DNA of 64,000 nt, taken from positions 186,001 through 250,000 of the forward strand of contig NZ_SOMN01000003.1 of the NCBI RefSeq assembly GCF_004564235.1, given 5' to 3'. The notes under the pieces were generated by a model that saw only the letters and a program-made list of their open reading frames with translations, ran no database searches and was not told the DNA's origin. The stretch is from Cohnella luojiensis. GTDB taxonomy: Bacteria > Bacillota > Bacilli > Paenibacillales > Paenibacillaceae. The position numbers were made by a program, and so were the translations under genes. Numbering within the stretch: the stretch's first letter is position 1; every line of letters begins with the position of its first letter. Shown piece after piece: positions 1-8,603 of the stretch.

Positions 1-1
1 C

Positions 2-1141
2 AAGGGACGGGTCGAACGGATCGGAATGGACTCGTCCATCCTAACTCATGAGGTAGAACATCAACCCGAAGTAAGAGAAGTAAGCGAGATATTGGAACAT
101 ACGACGGCGATCAAGAAAGTACTCGATATGCTGACCCATCGTAAATTCGGGGTGCTCAGAAACATACAAGACATTCAGGCCGTAGGCCATCGCGTCGTGC
201 ACGGAGGGGAATCTTTCAGCCAGTCGGTGCTGGTCGATCAAGAGGTCAAACTGGAAATTCGCAAGCTTTTCGACCTCGCGCCCCTTCACAACCCCGCGCA
301 CATGATGGGGATCGTAGCAGTGGAAACGAATTTGCCGGACGTTCCGCAAGCGGTCGTATTCGATACTGCTTTTCATCAATCGATGCCGCCCAGCTCGTAT
401 TTGTATGCGATTCCGACGGTGCTGTACCGGAAACATAAAATTCGCCGTTACGGATTCCATGGTACGTCCCACGACTACGTGAGTAAACGCGCCGCTGAGT
501 TCCTTGGACGCCCGCTGGAAGAGCTGAAGATCGTAACCTGCCATATCGGTAACGGAGCAAGCTGCGCGGCGATTATGCACGGCAAATCTTATGATACGAG
601 CATGGGAATGACGCCGCTCGAGGGGCTCATGATGGGAACGCGAAGCGGGGACTTGGATCCCGCGGTCGTTCCCTTCACGATCAACAAAGAAGATTTGACG
701 TTAAACGAAGTCAATTCCATGCTTAACAAGCATAGCGGCTTGCTCGCGATCTCGGGAATCAGCAGCGATATGCGCGAGGTCGTGGAGGCGATGGGAGAGG
801 GCAACGAGAAGGCGAGACTTGCTTTCGAGATGTACGCTTATCGAATCCGCAAGTATATCGGTTCATACATCGCCGCGATGGACGGCGTGGACGCCATCGT
901 ATTTACGGCGGGCGTCGGAGAGAATTCGGACGCGTTGCGCAAAGAGGTGTGCAAAGGGTTGACTTTCTTCGGAGTCTACCTGGATGGGCAACGAAATGCG
1001 GTTCGTTCGCAGGAGCCTAGGCGGATCACTACGGATGACTCCCGCGTCAGCGTGTTGGTCGTTCCTACGAACGAGGAATTGCTCATTGCAAGAGATACTT
1101 TCAAGCTAGTTCAAAACCGATCGGAAAAGAAATCCGAATAA
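2..1141 (+). CDS. ackA: Acetate kinase, N-terminus cut by window edge
   Basis: Interconverts acetate + ATP and acetyl phosphate + ADP in the cytoplasm, normally paired with phosphotransacetylase. The reading frame is open to the first base: codons upstream of the first in-frame ATG (26) read KGRVERIG, which matches the family just before its usual SILTH segment. The gene therefore starts left of the window and the ATG at 26 is internal. Family landmarks are visible: VVHGGE, FDTAFH, YGFHGTSH, the long block MGMTPLEGLMMGTRSGDLDP, and FTAGVGENS near the C-terminus. About 379 of the usual ~400 residues are present. The next gene, asnS, follows 37 bp later on the same strand with no terminator between, so read-through is likely. 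Its promoter lies outside the window. Confidence 0.96.
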   Translation, partial: KGRVERIGMDSSILTHEVEHQPEVREVSEILEHTTAIKKVLDMLTHRKFGVLRNIQDIQAVGHRVVHGGESFSQSVLVDQEVKLEIRKLFDLAPLHNPAHMMGIVAVETNLPDVPQAVVFDTAFHQSMPPSSYLYAIPTVLYRKHKIRRYGFHGTSHDYVSKRAAEFLGRPLEELKIVTCHIGNGASCAAIMHGKSYDTSMGMTPLEGLMMGTRSGDLDPAVVPFTINKEDLTLNEVNSMLNKHSGLLAISGISSDMREVVEAMGEGNEKARLAFEMYAYRIRKYIGSYIAAMDGVDAIVFTAGVGENSDALRKEVCKGLTFFGVYLDGQRNAVRSQEPRRITTDDSRVSVLVVPTNEELLIARDTFKLVQNRSEKKSE

Positions 1142-1178
1142 GAAATCCAAGTAACTATCAATAAAGGGAGAGATCTTT

Positions 1179-2471
1179 ATGGCACGGATAGATTTAGGAA
1201 CAATCGGGAATTATGTCGGTCAATCGGTTACGTTCGGGGGATGGCTGACTCGTAAACGTTCCAGTGGGAAAATACAATTTCTGCAAATTCGGGACGGTTT
1301 GGGCTTTATCCAAGGGGTGCTGGTGAAGGCTGAGGTTGAGGAATCCGTTTGGGAGAGCGCAGGCCAGTTGACGCAGGAAAGCTCTTTCTACGTCACTGGA
1401 ATCGTGCGAGAGGATCCGAGGAGCCCGTCCGGTTTCGAGCTTTCCGTAACGGGCATCGAGATTATCCAGATTGCCAAGGATTATCCGATCACGCCGAAGG
1501 AGCATGGCGTCGATTTCTTGATGGACCATCGTCACCTGTGGCTTCGCGCCCCTCGTCAACGCGCTATTTTGCGTATCCGCGCGGAGATCATCTCGGCGAT
1601 TCAGGGCTTCTTTGATGAACGGGGCTTTACGCTTGTCGATCCTCCCGTACTTACCCCTTCCTCGTGCGAAGGTACGACGAATTTGTTCCATACGAAATAC
1701 TTCGAGGAAGACGCGTACCTCACGCAGAGCGGTCAGCTCTACATGGAGGCCGCCGCGATGGCGCTTGGCAAGGTATACTCTTTCGGGCCTACGTTTCGCG
1801 CGGAGAAGTCCAAAACCCGCAGGCATCTGATCGAATTCTGGATGATCGAGCCGGAGATGGCTTTCGTCGACCATGAGGAGAATTTGAACGTTCAGGAGCA
1901 ATTCATCGCCCGCATCGTTAGCCGGGTTCTTAACAACTGCAAAGCGGAGCTAACGGTTCTGGAGCGGGATGTTGCGGCATTGGAGCGCGTACTTCCGCCG
2001 TTCCCGCGTATTACTTATGACGAAGCACTCGACTTGCTGAAGGAAATCGGCATGGAGTTGCCATGGGGAGAAGACTTCGGAGCTCCGCATGAGACGGCGA
2101 TCGCGGAGAAATTCGACCGCCCGGTATTCATTACCCACTATCCGGCGAGCTTTAAAGCTTTCTACATGAAGCCGGATCCGAATCGTCCGGAGGTTGTTCT
2201 GTGCGCGGACATGATCGCGCCGGAGGGCTACGGAGAGATCATCGGAGGCTCTCAGAGGATCGACGACCCGGAGTTGCTTGAACAACGCTTCGCGGAGCAC
2301 GAACTGACCGAGGAAGCTTACGGTTGGTACATGGATCTACGCCGATACGGATCGGTTCCGCACTCCGGCTTCGGCTTGGGATTGGAAAGAGCGGTCGCAT
2401 GGATATGCGGATTGGATCATGTTCGCGAGACGATTGCTTTCCCTCGCACGTTATATCGTTTGTACCCGTAA
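1179..2471 (+). CDS. asnS: Asparaginyl-tRNA synthetase
   Basis: Charges tRNA-Asn with asparagine in the cytoplasm. It is 430 residues, the usual bacterial AsnRS length. An N-terminal OB-fold anticodon-binding domain (about residues 1-110) precedes the class II catalytic core. Motif 2 contains [16 protein letters not shown] followed by EFWMIEPEM, and motif 3 is [12 protein letters not shown] near the end. These features separate AsnRS from AspRS, which has a large insertion absent here. ATG 1179 is preceded by AAAGGGAGAG. No T-box is seen in the short gap to ackA. dnaD follows 40 bp downstream, as in B. subtilis, where asnS and dnaD are also neighbours. Confidence 0.97.
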   Translation: MARIDLGTIGNYVGQSVTFGGWLTRKRSSGKIQFLQIRDGLGFIQGVLVKAEVEESVWESAGQLTQESSFYVTGIVREDPRSPSGFELSVTGIEIIQIAKDYPITPKEHGVDFLMDHRHLWLRAPRQRAILRIRAEIISAIQGFFDERGFTLVDPPVLTPSSCEGTTNLFHTKYFEEDAYLTQSGQLYMEAAAMALGKVYSFGPTFRAEKSKTRRHLIEFWMIEPEMAFVDHEENLNVQEQFIARIVSRVLNNCKAELTVLERDVAALERVLPPFPRITYDEALDLLKEIGMELPWGEDFGAPHETAIAEKFDRPVFITHYPASFKAFYMKPDPNRPEVVLCADMIAPEGYGEIIGGSQRIDDPELLEQRFAEHELTEEAYGWYMDLRRYGSVPHSGFGLGLERAVAWICGLDHVRETIAFPRTLYRLYP

Positions 2472-2511
2472 CGTGTTTCTTTAGGGTGAAGAAAGAAGGT
2501 GGATTCTAGGG

Positions 2512-3237
2512 ATGAACGATCGCAACTCGCTTGCAAAGGGAATGGCGGAGGCTTATATGGATGGGGCCGTCAGCATTCCATACGCTTTTCTTCGCACTTA
2601 TCGGGCGCTTAAGTTGAACGATACGGAAGGGATGCTTCTGTTGCATCTTATCGCTTTCCGCCAATCGGAGCAGAATGAATTCCCCATGATCGAACAGCTT
2701 CAGGAAAGGTTAGGATGTTCTCCGGGGCTTGTCGGGCAAACGCTGCAGAAGCTGATGAAGCAGGGATTCATCACCATTGATGAAGTGTACGACTCGCAGT
2801 CGGGAGTACAGTCGGAGAAATATAATCTTTCCGGATTGTTCCAGAAGATCGGGACGTTGTTAGCCGCGGGCGAGCTTCCTTTAAGAGGCAGCGGTTTAAG
2901 CGAAGAAGCCGATACTAATCCGAACCCGCAAACGCGCGCGCAAGAGCCATCACGGGTTACGCCGGCTCCGAACGCAGGAACTCATAACCTATTTCTATTA
3001 TTCGAGCAAGAATTCGGACGACCGCTTACGCCGATGGAATACGAGACGATTAACGGCTGGTTAGACCAGGATCAATATGCCGATGAGCTTATTCGTTTCG
3101 CGCTTAAGGAATCGGTTTTCGCCGGAAAGCTTCATTTCCGCTATATAGACCGAATTCTACTGGAATGGAGCCGTAATCGCGTTACTAACGTCGAGGAAGC
3201 CCGGCTTCATACCCAGAAATTCCGTACAGGCCGCTAA
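2512..3237 (+). CDS. dnaD: DnaD-type primosomal replication protein
   Basis: DnaD acts with DnaB and DnaI in Firmicutes to load the replicative helicase at oriC and at restart sites. The 241-residue product has the expected plan: a winged-helix N-domain (about 20-110, with ISIPYAFLRTYRALKLN and LGCSPGLVGQTLQKLMKQGFI), a variable polar linker (about 120-160), and a C-terminal DnaD/DnaB2 helical domain (about 165-230) containing FEQEFGRPLTPMEYETI and YIDRILLEW. The ATG is preceded by GAAGGTGG. In B. subtilis nth lies directly after dnaD; here a terminator follows and nth is about 18 kb away. Function is assigned from domain layout and synteny with asnS. Confidence 0.93.
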   Translation: MNDRNSLAKGMAEAYMDGAVSIPYAFLRTYRALKLNDTEGMLLLHLIAFRQSEQNEFPMIEQLQERLGCSPGLVGQTLQKLMKQGFITIDEVYDSQSGVQSEKYNLSGLFQKIGTLLAAGELPLRGSGLSEEADTNPNPQTRAQEPSRVTPAPNAGTHNLFLLFEQEFGRPLTPMEYETINGWLDQDQYADELIRFALKESVFAGKLHFRYIDRILLEWSRNRVTNVEEARLHTQKFRTGR

Positions 3238-3271
3238 AGCCGGAGAATAGATCTAACCTCATAGTAATCGT

Positions 3272-3298
3272 AAACCCGCCTAATCCGGCGGGTTTTTT
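3272..3298 (+). terminator. Rho-independent terminator after dnaD
   Basis: AAACCCGCC and GGCGGGTTT form a perfect 9-bp stem around a 6-nt loop, followed by a T run. It closes the ackA-asnS-dnaD segment. Confidence 0.9.
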
Positions 3299-3462
3299 GT
3301 CTTGTCCTAAAGACAATCGTCTCGCGTACAGATGAACATTTGTGCATTAAAGGGGCATCGTCATTAGAACCGTATCGTCCCCCCCCTCATAAACATGCAT
3401 TATAGACAACCTCTAATGATGATTGTTCGGGAGGCTTGTTGAAAGGAAGGGGGGAGATTCGG

Positions 3463-3663
3463 ATGCTTCTTTTATTATTTTTAATCATAATACCTTCCGC
3501 CATCGGAGTTTATTACTTGATTAAGCCCTCTGCGGAGTTAGGGGCGGAGTTGGAAGTGAAGTCTATAAAGCAAGTCGTGACGCACTTTAAAGGGTTTGAG
3601 GACATTCAGGCTTCGGGACCAATACCAGCGCATAAATCCGTTAAATATTCCGTGAACGAATAA
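3463..3663 (+). CDS. Small single-pass membrane protein of unknown function
   Basis: Not recognised. The 66-residue product begins with a strongly hydrophobic segment (MLLLLFLIIIPSAIGVYYL) that is either an uncleaved anchor or a signal, followed by a charged region of about 45 residues ending in KYSVNE. I chose ATG 3463 because it sits behind a very strong purine-rich site (AAGGAAGGGGGGA, 3443-3455). Upstream in-frame TTG codons at 3436 and 3439 lack one. The stop is 46 bp before an ArsB-type permease on the same strand, so co-transcription is possible. The upstream 3299-3440 stretch contains an 8-C homopolymer (3379-3386) but no promoter I can defend. Confidence 0.6.
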   Translation: MLLLLFLIIIPSAIGVYYLIKPSAELGAELEVKSIKQVVTHFKGFEDIQASGPIPAHKSVKYSVNE

Positions 3664-3709
3664 TTCACGCGAAGGAATCTTTACTTGAGCTACATTAGGG
3701 GTGACAAAA

Positions 3710-5071
3710 TTGCATGGACCCGTCGTCGTAAGCCTAACGATCATAACCTTTTTATTCGTGTCGTTACTCATTATGTGGCGCCCCAAGGGGCTGCAAGAAT
3801 ACATTCCGGCCATAGGAGGAGCGTTACTCGTCTTGCTTATCGGCAGCGTGTCGTTTGACGATATATCAACGATTACGCAGACGATAAGCGGAGCGGCGAT
3901 AACGATTATCTCGACTATTGTTATCGCAATGGTGCTGGAAAGCATTGGGTTTTTCTACTGGGCCGCGGAAGGCTTGGCAGCTAAAGCCAAAGGCTCGGGT
4001 TATAGGCTTTTCGGCTATGTGAACCTGCTCTGTTTTCTTATGACCCTATTCTTCAACAATGATGGAAGCATCTTGATTACGACACCCATATTGATCATCG
4101 TGCTAAATAATTTCGGGCTCAAAAATGATCAGAAAATCCCCTATCTTCTATCGGGAGCTTTAATCGCGACGGCTTCGAGCGCCCCTATAGGGGTAAGCAA
4201 CATCGTAAACCTGATCGCGCTGAAAATCGTCGGAATGGATCTTTACATGCAATCGTTGCTGATGTTCGTTCCGGCGACCTTAGGGTTATTTCTATTATTC
4301 GGGTTGTTGTTCCTGGTTACGCAAAAGGATATTCCCCGAAAGCTTCCGCTCATCGGGTATGGTTTAAGCCATCCCAGGCACCATCCGCTGAGGCCGCAGC
4401 TATCCAAAGAGGATCGCCTGATAAGAAATCGGCTTATGCGAAATATTTTTATTTTTGTTTTCTCGGTGCGCGTTAGTCTTTTCGTTGCTTCGTATTTAGG
4501 AATTCCGGTGGAGTGGGTAGCCGTAACCGGATCGGCGTTACTGCTTGGGTGGCGATGGTTCTTCATGAAGATAACGCCCGTCGATATTCTTAGAAAGACT
4601 CCTTGGTCGATTTTCGTGTTTGCTTTCGGAATGTACGTCGTCATTTACGGCCTTCACAACATTGGTCTGACGGAATGGTTAGTCGACATATTTCGTCCTA
4701 TCGTTAGCGGAAATTTGCTTAACGCAAGCTTGCTCATGGGGGGGTTAATGACTTTATTATCTTCCCTATTCAATAATCATCCCGCGTTGATGATCGGAAC
4801 TCTGACCCTAACCGACATGAACTTGGATCCGATTTCCTTAAAGGTAGCTTATCTGGCCAACGTAATCGGCAGCGATGTCGGCTCGCTCCTGCTTCCCATT
4901 GGAACGCTTGCTTCCTTGATCTGGATTCACATCCTTCGCCAGCACAAAGTAAAGATTGGTTGGAAGGAATACACGCGCGTCACATTCATTGTTATACCGC
5001 CTACGGTAGTGGTTACATTAATACTGTTGTTTTACTGGGTGAGTTGGATATCGAAATATGTCCCAATATGA
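3710..5071 (+). CDS. ArsB/NhaD-superfamily permease (arsenite efflux-like)
   Basis: A polytopic inner-membrane ion transporter of the ArsB/ion-transporter superfamily, about 453 residues with roughly ten to twelve hydrophobic segments. The best family marker is FFNNDGSILITTPI, typical of ArsB arsenical pump permeases. TASSAPIGVSNIVNLIA and a second half-repeat with LFNNHPALMIGTLTL show the internal duplication of the fold. TTG 3710 is preferred because AGGGGTGA (3697-3704) lies at the right distance; GTG 3701 would lack a site. No arsR, arsC or arsA is adjacent, so the substrate is not settled: arsenite is the family default, but an anion or Na+/H+ role is possible. It converges on mtnB across a shared hairpin. 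Confidence 0.78.
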   Translation: MHGPVVVSLTIITFLFVSLLIMWRPKGLQEYIPAIGGALLVLLIGSVSFDDISTITQTISGAAITIISTIVIAMVLESIGFFYWAAEGLAAKAKGSGYRLFGYVNLLCFLMTLFFNNDGSILITTPILIIVLNNFGLKNDQKIPYLLSGALIATASSAPIGVSNIVNLIALKIVGMDLYMQSLLMFVPATLGLFLLFGLLFLVTQKDIPRKLPLIGYGLSHPRHHPLRPQLSKEDRLIRNRLMRNIFIFVFSVRVSLFVASYLGIPVEWVAVTGSALLLGWRWFFMKITPVDILRKTPWSIFVFAFGMYVVIYGLHNIGLTEWLVDIFRPIVSGNLLNASLLMGGLMTLLSSLFNNHPALMIGTLTLTDMNLDPISLKVAYLANVIGSDVGSLLLPIGTLASLIWIHILRQHKVKIGWKEYTRVTFIVIPPTVVVTLILLFYWVSWISKYVPI

Positions 5072-5075
5072 AAAT

Positions 5076-5114
5076 CCACTCTATAACCTGCCGTGGGGGC
5101 GGGTTGCAGAGTGG
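5076..5114. terminator. Hairpin between convergent permease and mtnB
   Basis: Outer arms CCACTCT/AGAGTGG enclose inner arms AACCTGCC/GGCGGGTT with one G-U pair. The T runs are weak on both sides. It lies between convergent genes, so it probably serves both. Confidence 0.6.
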
Positions 5115-5134
5115 GTCTTAAATGTGAACTTAGG

Positions 5135-5785
5135 TTATTTGCGATTGCGGAGCAATTCCCAGCGATAAACGTACTCGAATAGAAATTCGAAAGCTTCCAA
5201 ATGACGCTTGGCCTCGAATGCATCGCGTCCCCAAGCGTAAATCCCGTGATTGCGAAGGAGTATGCCTGGGATACGGCTATTTAAGCGTTCCGGGATTTCG
5301 GGAACGATACGAGGAACGTCCGCGAAATTAGATAGAATCGGGATGTCGATAGCGGCGTCTTCTTCCCAAATATTCAAACCCTTGATAAGCTCTACGCCCT
5401 TGACGGGCACCGCCCGGCGCTCCCAAAACCATTCCGATACTAAGCTGTTATAGACGGAGTGGATATGAAAAATGGCGCCGCAGCCGGTTAAGCGGTAGAT
5501 TTCGTTATGAATGACGGTTTCAGCGGAAGGCTTAAGCGAGGTGGATTCGCAAGGCTTGCCGTTCCGGTCGACGAACAGGAAGTCTTCGGGCGTCGATTTG
5601 GACTTATCCTTGCCGCTTGCCGTTACCGCGAAATAGAACTCTTCTTGCGAATAAGGACCGACGCGCATGGATAAATTCCCGCTCGTGCCGGGGAAGAAGC
5701 CGCGTGACGCGAAATCGGACTTAATGGCCGTTAATTGTCCCAGTACTAATTGTTTTTGTTCCTTAGTAATGTTGGCAAAGCTCAT
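5135..5785 (-). CDS. mtnB: Methylthioribulose-1-phosphate dehydratase
   Basis: Removes water from 5-methylthioribulose-1-phosphate in the methionine salvage pathway. The 216-residue class II aldolase-fold protein shows GTSGNLSMRV near residue 34, the FHIHSVYNSL metal-binding segment, and a late LLRNHGIYAWG histidine region. ATG 5785 is preferred over upstream codons: AGGAGG lies just before it and it overlaps the mtnX stop as ATGA (5782-5785), indicating translational coupling. Last gene of the proB-to-mtnB unit. The B. subtilis order mtnW-X-B-D is kept except that no mtnD (acireductone dioxygenase) follows here. Confidence 0.92.
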   Translation of the reverse strand: MSFANITKEQKQLVLGQLTAIKSDFASRGFFPGTSGNLSMRVGPYSQEEFYFAVTASGKDKSKSTPEDFLFVDRNGKPCESTSLKPSAETVIHNEIYRLTGCGAIFHIHSVYNSLVSEWFWERRAVPVKGVELIKGLNIWEEDAAIDIPILSNFADVPRIVPEIPERLNSRIPGILLRNHGIYAWGRDAFEAKRHLEAFEFLFEYVYRWELLRNRK

Positions 5786-6468
5786 GATTGTCGGCCTCCT
5801 AGGTCTAGATGGCGAATAATATCGTGGAAAGTCTCGAATGGAATATGCGGAAGGCCGAGCTCCTGGCATTTGTCCGTTAAGTGCGACCGGGAGAACACGA
5901 GATCTACAAGCTTAGCCCCTGCGAAATCGGTAACGCTATCTCCGATCAATATACGATAATAGCTGTCTTTCGGAAACCGGCGAATGACGGCCGTCTTGCA
6001 CATGCCGCACCCGTTATCGCACTCCCCGTCGCAAGAATGCGGCCAGGTAATCGCGATATTCTCGCCGCTGAAGTCGCTGCCATTGCAATAGATGTGATCT
6101 GCGGGAATCCCGTACGGAGCCAACAAAGGATAGACGAAGAAATCGATTCCTCCGCTTGTTACATAGAAGGGAACCTCATGCTTCTTGCACCATTCCAGCA
6201 GTTCCGGAAATCCGTCGCGGATACCTGCGGAATTCAGAATATAAGAAGTGACCTCATCTTGCATCGAAGAAGGCAGAAGGGCGAACATTTCCCCAACGCC
6301 TTGTTGGATAGTCTTGCTCTCGCTAATAATTTCGCGGACGATGCTTTCCCAGCCCGGAGGATTAAAATGTTTCATGACTGCGACAATGTTATCGCTTAGA
6401 GTGATCGTACCGTCAAAGTCGCAGAATAAGACGGGCGGACGCGGGAACTGCGATGTCGTATGGCTCAA
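5782..6468 (-). CDS. mtnX: HK-MTPenyl-1-P phosphatase
   Basis: HAD-superfamily phosphatase that dephosphorylates 2-hydroxy-3-keto-5-methylthiopentenyl-1-phosphate, the step after MtnW in the Bacillus-type methionine salvage route. The 228-residue product carries HAD motif I FCDFDGT (nucleophile Asp17, Asp19), motif II with VTSGGIDFF, and motif IV GDSVTDFAGAK. A CDGECDNGCGMCK cysteine cluster in the cap region is typical of MtnX. It overlaps mtnW by 4 bp upstream and mtnB by 4 bp downstream, so the three are coupled. Its presence, with MtnW, shows the two-enzyme Firmicute branch rather than the fused enolase-phosphatase MtnC. Confidence 0.93.
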   Translation of the reverse strand: MSHTTSQFPRPPVLFCDFDGTITLSDNIVAVMKHFNPPGWESIVREIISESKTIQQGVGEMFALLPSSMQDEVTSYILNSAGIRDGFPELLEWCKKHEVPFYVTSGGIDFFVYPLLAPYGIPADHIYCNGSDFSGENIAITWPHSCDGECDNGCGMCKTAVIRRFPKDSYYRILIGDSVTDFAGAKLVDLVFSRSHLTDKCQELGLPHIPFETFHDIIRHLDLGGRQS

Positions 6469-7694
6469 GATGTGCGTACCCCCCAGCGTTCTATAGCAAT
6501 GCGTAATTCCTCATGCGTTTGTGCGTAATCCTCAAGAGTGAAGCCGCTTCTAACGGCGTCCACCGCTTGCCGGAACGCGCGGCCGCCCGCCGCGGATCCG
6601 CCTGGATGGCCATGCACGCCGCCTCCGGCGTTCACGACGACTTCCGGTCCGAAATCTCCCATGATCAAAGGTACGAGTCCCTGGTGAATGCCCGCGGATG
6701 GTACGGGGAAAGCCGGTTTCTGCGGAAGAGCAGGGGTTAATAGGGCTTCCATGACGGCCAGGTTCTCAGCCTTAGGCATTACGACTGAGCCGTAAGGAGA
6801 TGGGAACAAGGACAAATCCGCTCCGGCGATTCTCATTAGCTTACCCAGCAAGAGCGGCGCGGATATACCGTGATGGAGAGAAGGATACATAGCACCTGCC
6901 ATAGCGGGATGAGCGGCAATCGGGACGTTAATCTCCGGATCAGCGGCGAGCTCCGCCAACACATCAAAGCCGTATGCGAGCACATTGAACAGCAAACCGT
7001 TCGCACCCGCAGCGATCGCGCGCTTGGCGTTCGCTTTGAGTTGAAAGGTGGAACCGGTTAAATTCGTGAAATAGAGCAGCTTCTGACCGGTCGCTTGCTC
7101 AGCCTCGCGAGCGGCGCTTATGCAAGCTTCGACCCGTTGTTCCAGCGGCGTAAGCGGGTTCTCGAATAAAATCTCATCATCTTTAATGAGATCTACACCG
7201 CCTAGCGCCTGCTGCAGGAACTGTTCGCGAAGGTTGTCCAGGTCGTGGCCGATTACGGATTTGAAAATACTCATGACAAGCGGACGATCATGGACGCCAA
7301 GAATATCGCGAACGCCTTGCACGCCGAATTTCGGTCCGGGGAAAGCGCTTAGGAAATCGGTCGACGGCTCCATGTCTATCAGCTTGATCCTGCCGTCCAT
7401 CGAGAGCTTTCCGAAAGCGGTCACCAAGAATGCAGGGATGTCTCTGCTGAAATTTGCGTCCGGGTACGCAATCGTTATATCGGCGCAGCGTTCGCCGGGA
7501 GCCGCTCCTTCGGGTTCATGGACAAGCACGGAAACAACCTTACCTAGATGCTTCTGCATTTGCTCTTTAGCCGCTTCAGGCAGCTCAGTCCAACTTCCTA
7601 CGGTTAGACCGACCGCTATACTTTCGGCTTTCTTCTGAAAATCGGCTTTATCGTCATAGAGTCGGTATGTGGCATGGCTATAGGAGTTGTTCAA
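6465..7694 (-). CDS. mtnW: RuBisCO-like diketo-methylthiopentyl-1-P enolase
   Basis: A RuBisCO-like protein that enolises 2,3-diketo-5-methylthiopentyl-1-phosphate in methionine salvage; it does not fix CO2. The 409-residue protein keeps the metal-site segment GGVDLIKDDE, in which Lys171 (the carbamylated position), Asp173 and Glu174 correspond to the RuBisCO Mg ligands. A late phosphate-binding glycine stretch (NAGGGVHGHPGG) is also present. The start is TTG 7694 behind AGAAGG. The gap to proC is only 23 bp with no hairpin, so mtnW appears to be co-transcribed with proBAC. I see no SAM riboswitch directly upstream, unlike mtn operons in Bacillus. Confidence 0.94.
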   Translation of the reverse strand: MNNSYSHATYRLYDDKADFQKKAESIAVGLTVGSWTELPEAAKEQMQKHLGKVVSVLVHEPEGAAPGERCADITIAYPDANFSRDIPAFLVTAFGKLSMDGRIKLIDMEPSTDFLSAFPGPKFGVQGVRDILGVHDRPLVMSIFKSVIGHDLDNLREQFLQQALGGVDLIKDDEILFENPLTPLEQRVEACISAAREAEQATGQKLLYFTNLTGSTFQLKANAKRAIAAGANGLLFNVLAYGFDVLAELAADPEINVPIAAHPAMAGAMYPSLHHGISAPLLLGKLMRIAGADLSLFPSPYGSVVMPKAENLAVMEALLTPALPQKPAFPVPSAGIHQGLVPLIMGDFGPEVVVNAGGGVHGHPGGSAAGGRAFRQAVDAVRSGFTLEDYAQTHEELRIAIERWGVRTS

Positions 7695-7717
7695 TCGGAT
7701 ACGACCTTCTTTCTTGA

Positions 7718-8590
7718 TTATGCGTTAACCGCTTCGGCGCGAATCGCTTCGCCCATCTCCCGCGCTCTTTCCGCGCAACGCAGTATCGCTTTGTTTACGG
7801 CCTCTTGAAAAGCGAATTGATCCAGTGTCTCAATGGCGGCTTGCGTCGTCCCATTAGGAGACGTAACTTTGCGGCGGAGATCGCCAGGATTCTCGCCGGT
7901 AGCGGAGACCATCTCCGCGGCGCCCCTAACGGTCTGTACGGTAAGCTCCTTTGCCGCATCCGGTGACAGACCTAGCTGAACGCCTGCATTTATCATCGCT
8001 TCCATAAGATAATAAACGTATGCCGGACCGCTGCCGGAGACTCCGTTAACGGCTTCGATAAGAGGTTCTTCGACGACGGCCGTCATGCCGATGGCGCCGA
8101 ATATTGCAAGGGTCATCTCGCGTTGTCCGGCGGTTACTGAGTTAGAAAAACTGATGCCCGTCGCCCCTAATCCAATCGTGCTTGAGGTGTTGGGCATCGT
8201 GCGAACGATAGGCTGTTTGTTGCCTAGCAACTGCTGTATCGTGGCGATCGAAAGACCGGCTATGGCGGAAACAATGAGCTGCTCCGGACGAATGAAAGGC
8301 TTCATCGCTAGAATGGCATTCGCGGAATCCTTTGGTTTCATACCAAGAATGATAATATCAGCAGAGGCCAACGCTTCGTGCCTCAATCCTTCGGTCGCAG
8401 CGGGTACGACGCCGTATTGCTGCTCGAGCTGAAGCAAACGATCCGTGTTCTGGCGGTTCAACACCGAAATATTCTTAGGAGTGGTTAATCGAGTTTCAAT
8501 TAGCCCCCGCAATATCGCTTCGGCCATAGATCCTGCGCCGTAGAAACTTAGGGTAATGCCTCCTAGAGAAGAGGTTAGGGAATCGGACAT
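7718..8590 (-). CDS. proC: Pyrroline-5-carboxylate reductase
   Basis: Final step of proline synthesis: reduces 1-pyrroline-5-carboxylate with NAD(P)H. The 290-residue product has an N-terminal Rossmann start (SFYGAGSMAEAILRGL) and the ProC signature region GVSGSGPAYVYYLMEAM, followed by the KVTSPNGTTQAA segment. ATG 8590 is chosen because AGGAG, overlapping the proA stop, lies 9 nt upstream; an in-frame GTG at 8599 sits too close to that site. It follows proA by 13 bp and precedes mtnW by 23 bp on the same strand. Confidence 0.95.
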   Translation of the reverse strand: MSDSLTSSLGGITLSFYGAGSMAEAILRGLIETRLTTPKNISVLNRQNTDRLLQLEQQYGVVPAATEGLRHEALASADIIILGMKPKDSANAILAMKPFIRPEQLIVSAIAGLSIATIQQLLGNKQPIVRTMPNTSSTIGLGATGISFSNSVTAGQREMTLAIFGAIGMTAVVEEPLIEAVNGVSGSGPAYVYYLMEAMINAGVQLGLSPDAAKELTVQTVRGAAEMVSATGENPGDLRRKVTSPNGTTQAAIETLDQFAFQEAVNKAILRCAERAREMGEAIRAEAVNA

Positions 8591-8603
8591 GTTAATCACA
8601 CTC

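Noticed and set aside
41..580. Long open frames antisense to ackA, asnS, leuC, parE and other genes
   Set aside because: They lie wholly inside well-supported genes on the other strand, lack ribosome sites and give low-complexity or Arg-rich products typical of shadow frames in GC-balanced DNA.
3299..3462. Regulatory RNA or promoter in the gap after dnaD
   Set aside because: Apart from an 8-C run and AT-rich patches I see no hairpin or promoter pair worth naming.
3710..5071. Arsenic resistance operon
   Set aside because: The permease is ArsB-like but there is no arsR, arsC, arsA or ACR3 nearby, so only the transporter family is claimed.
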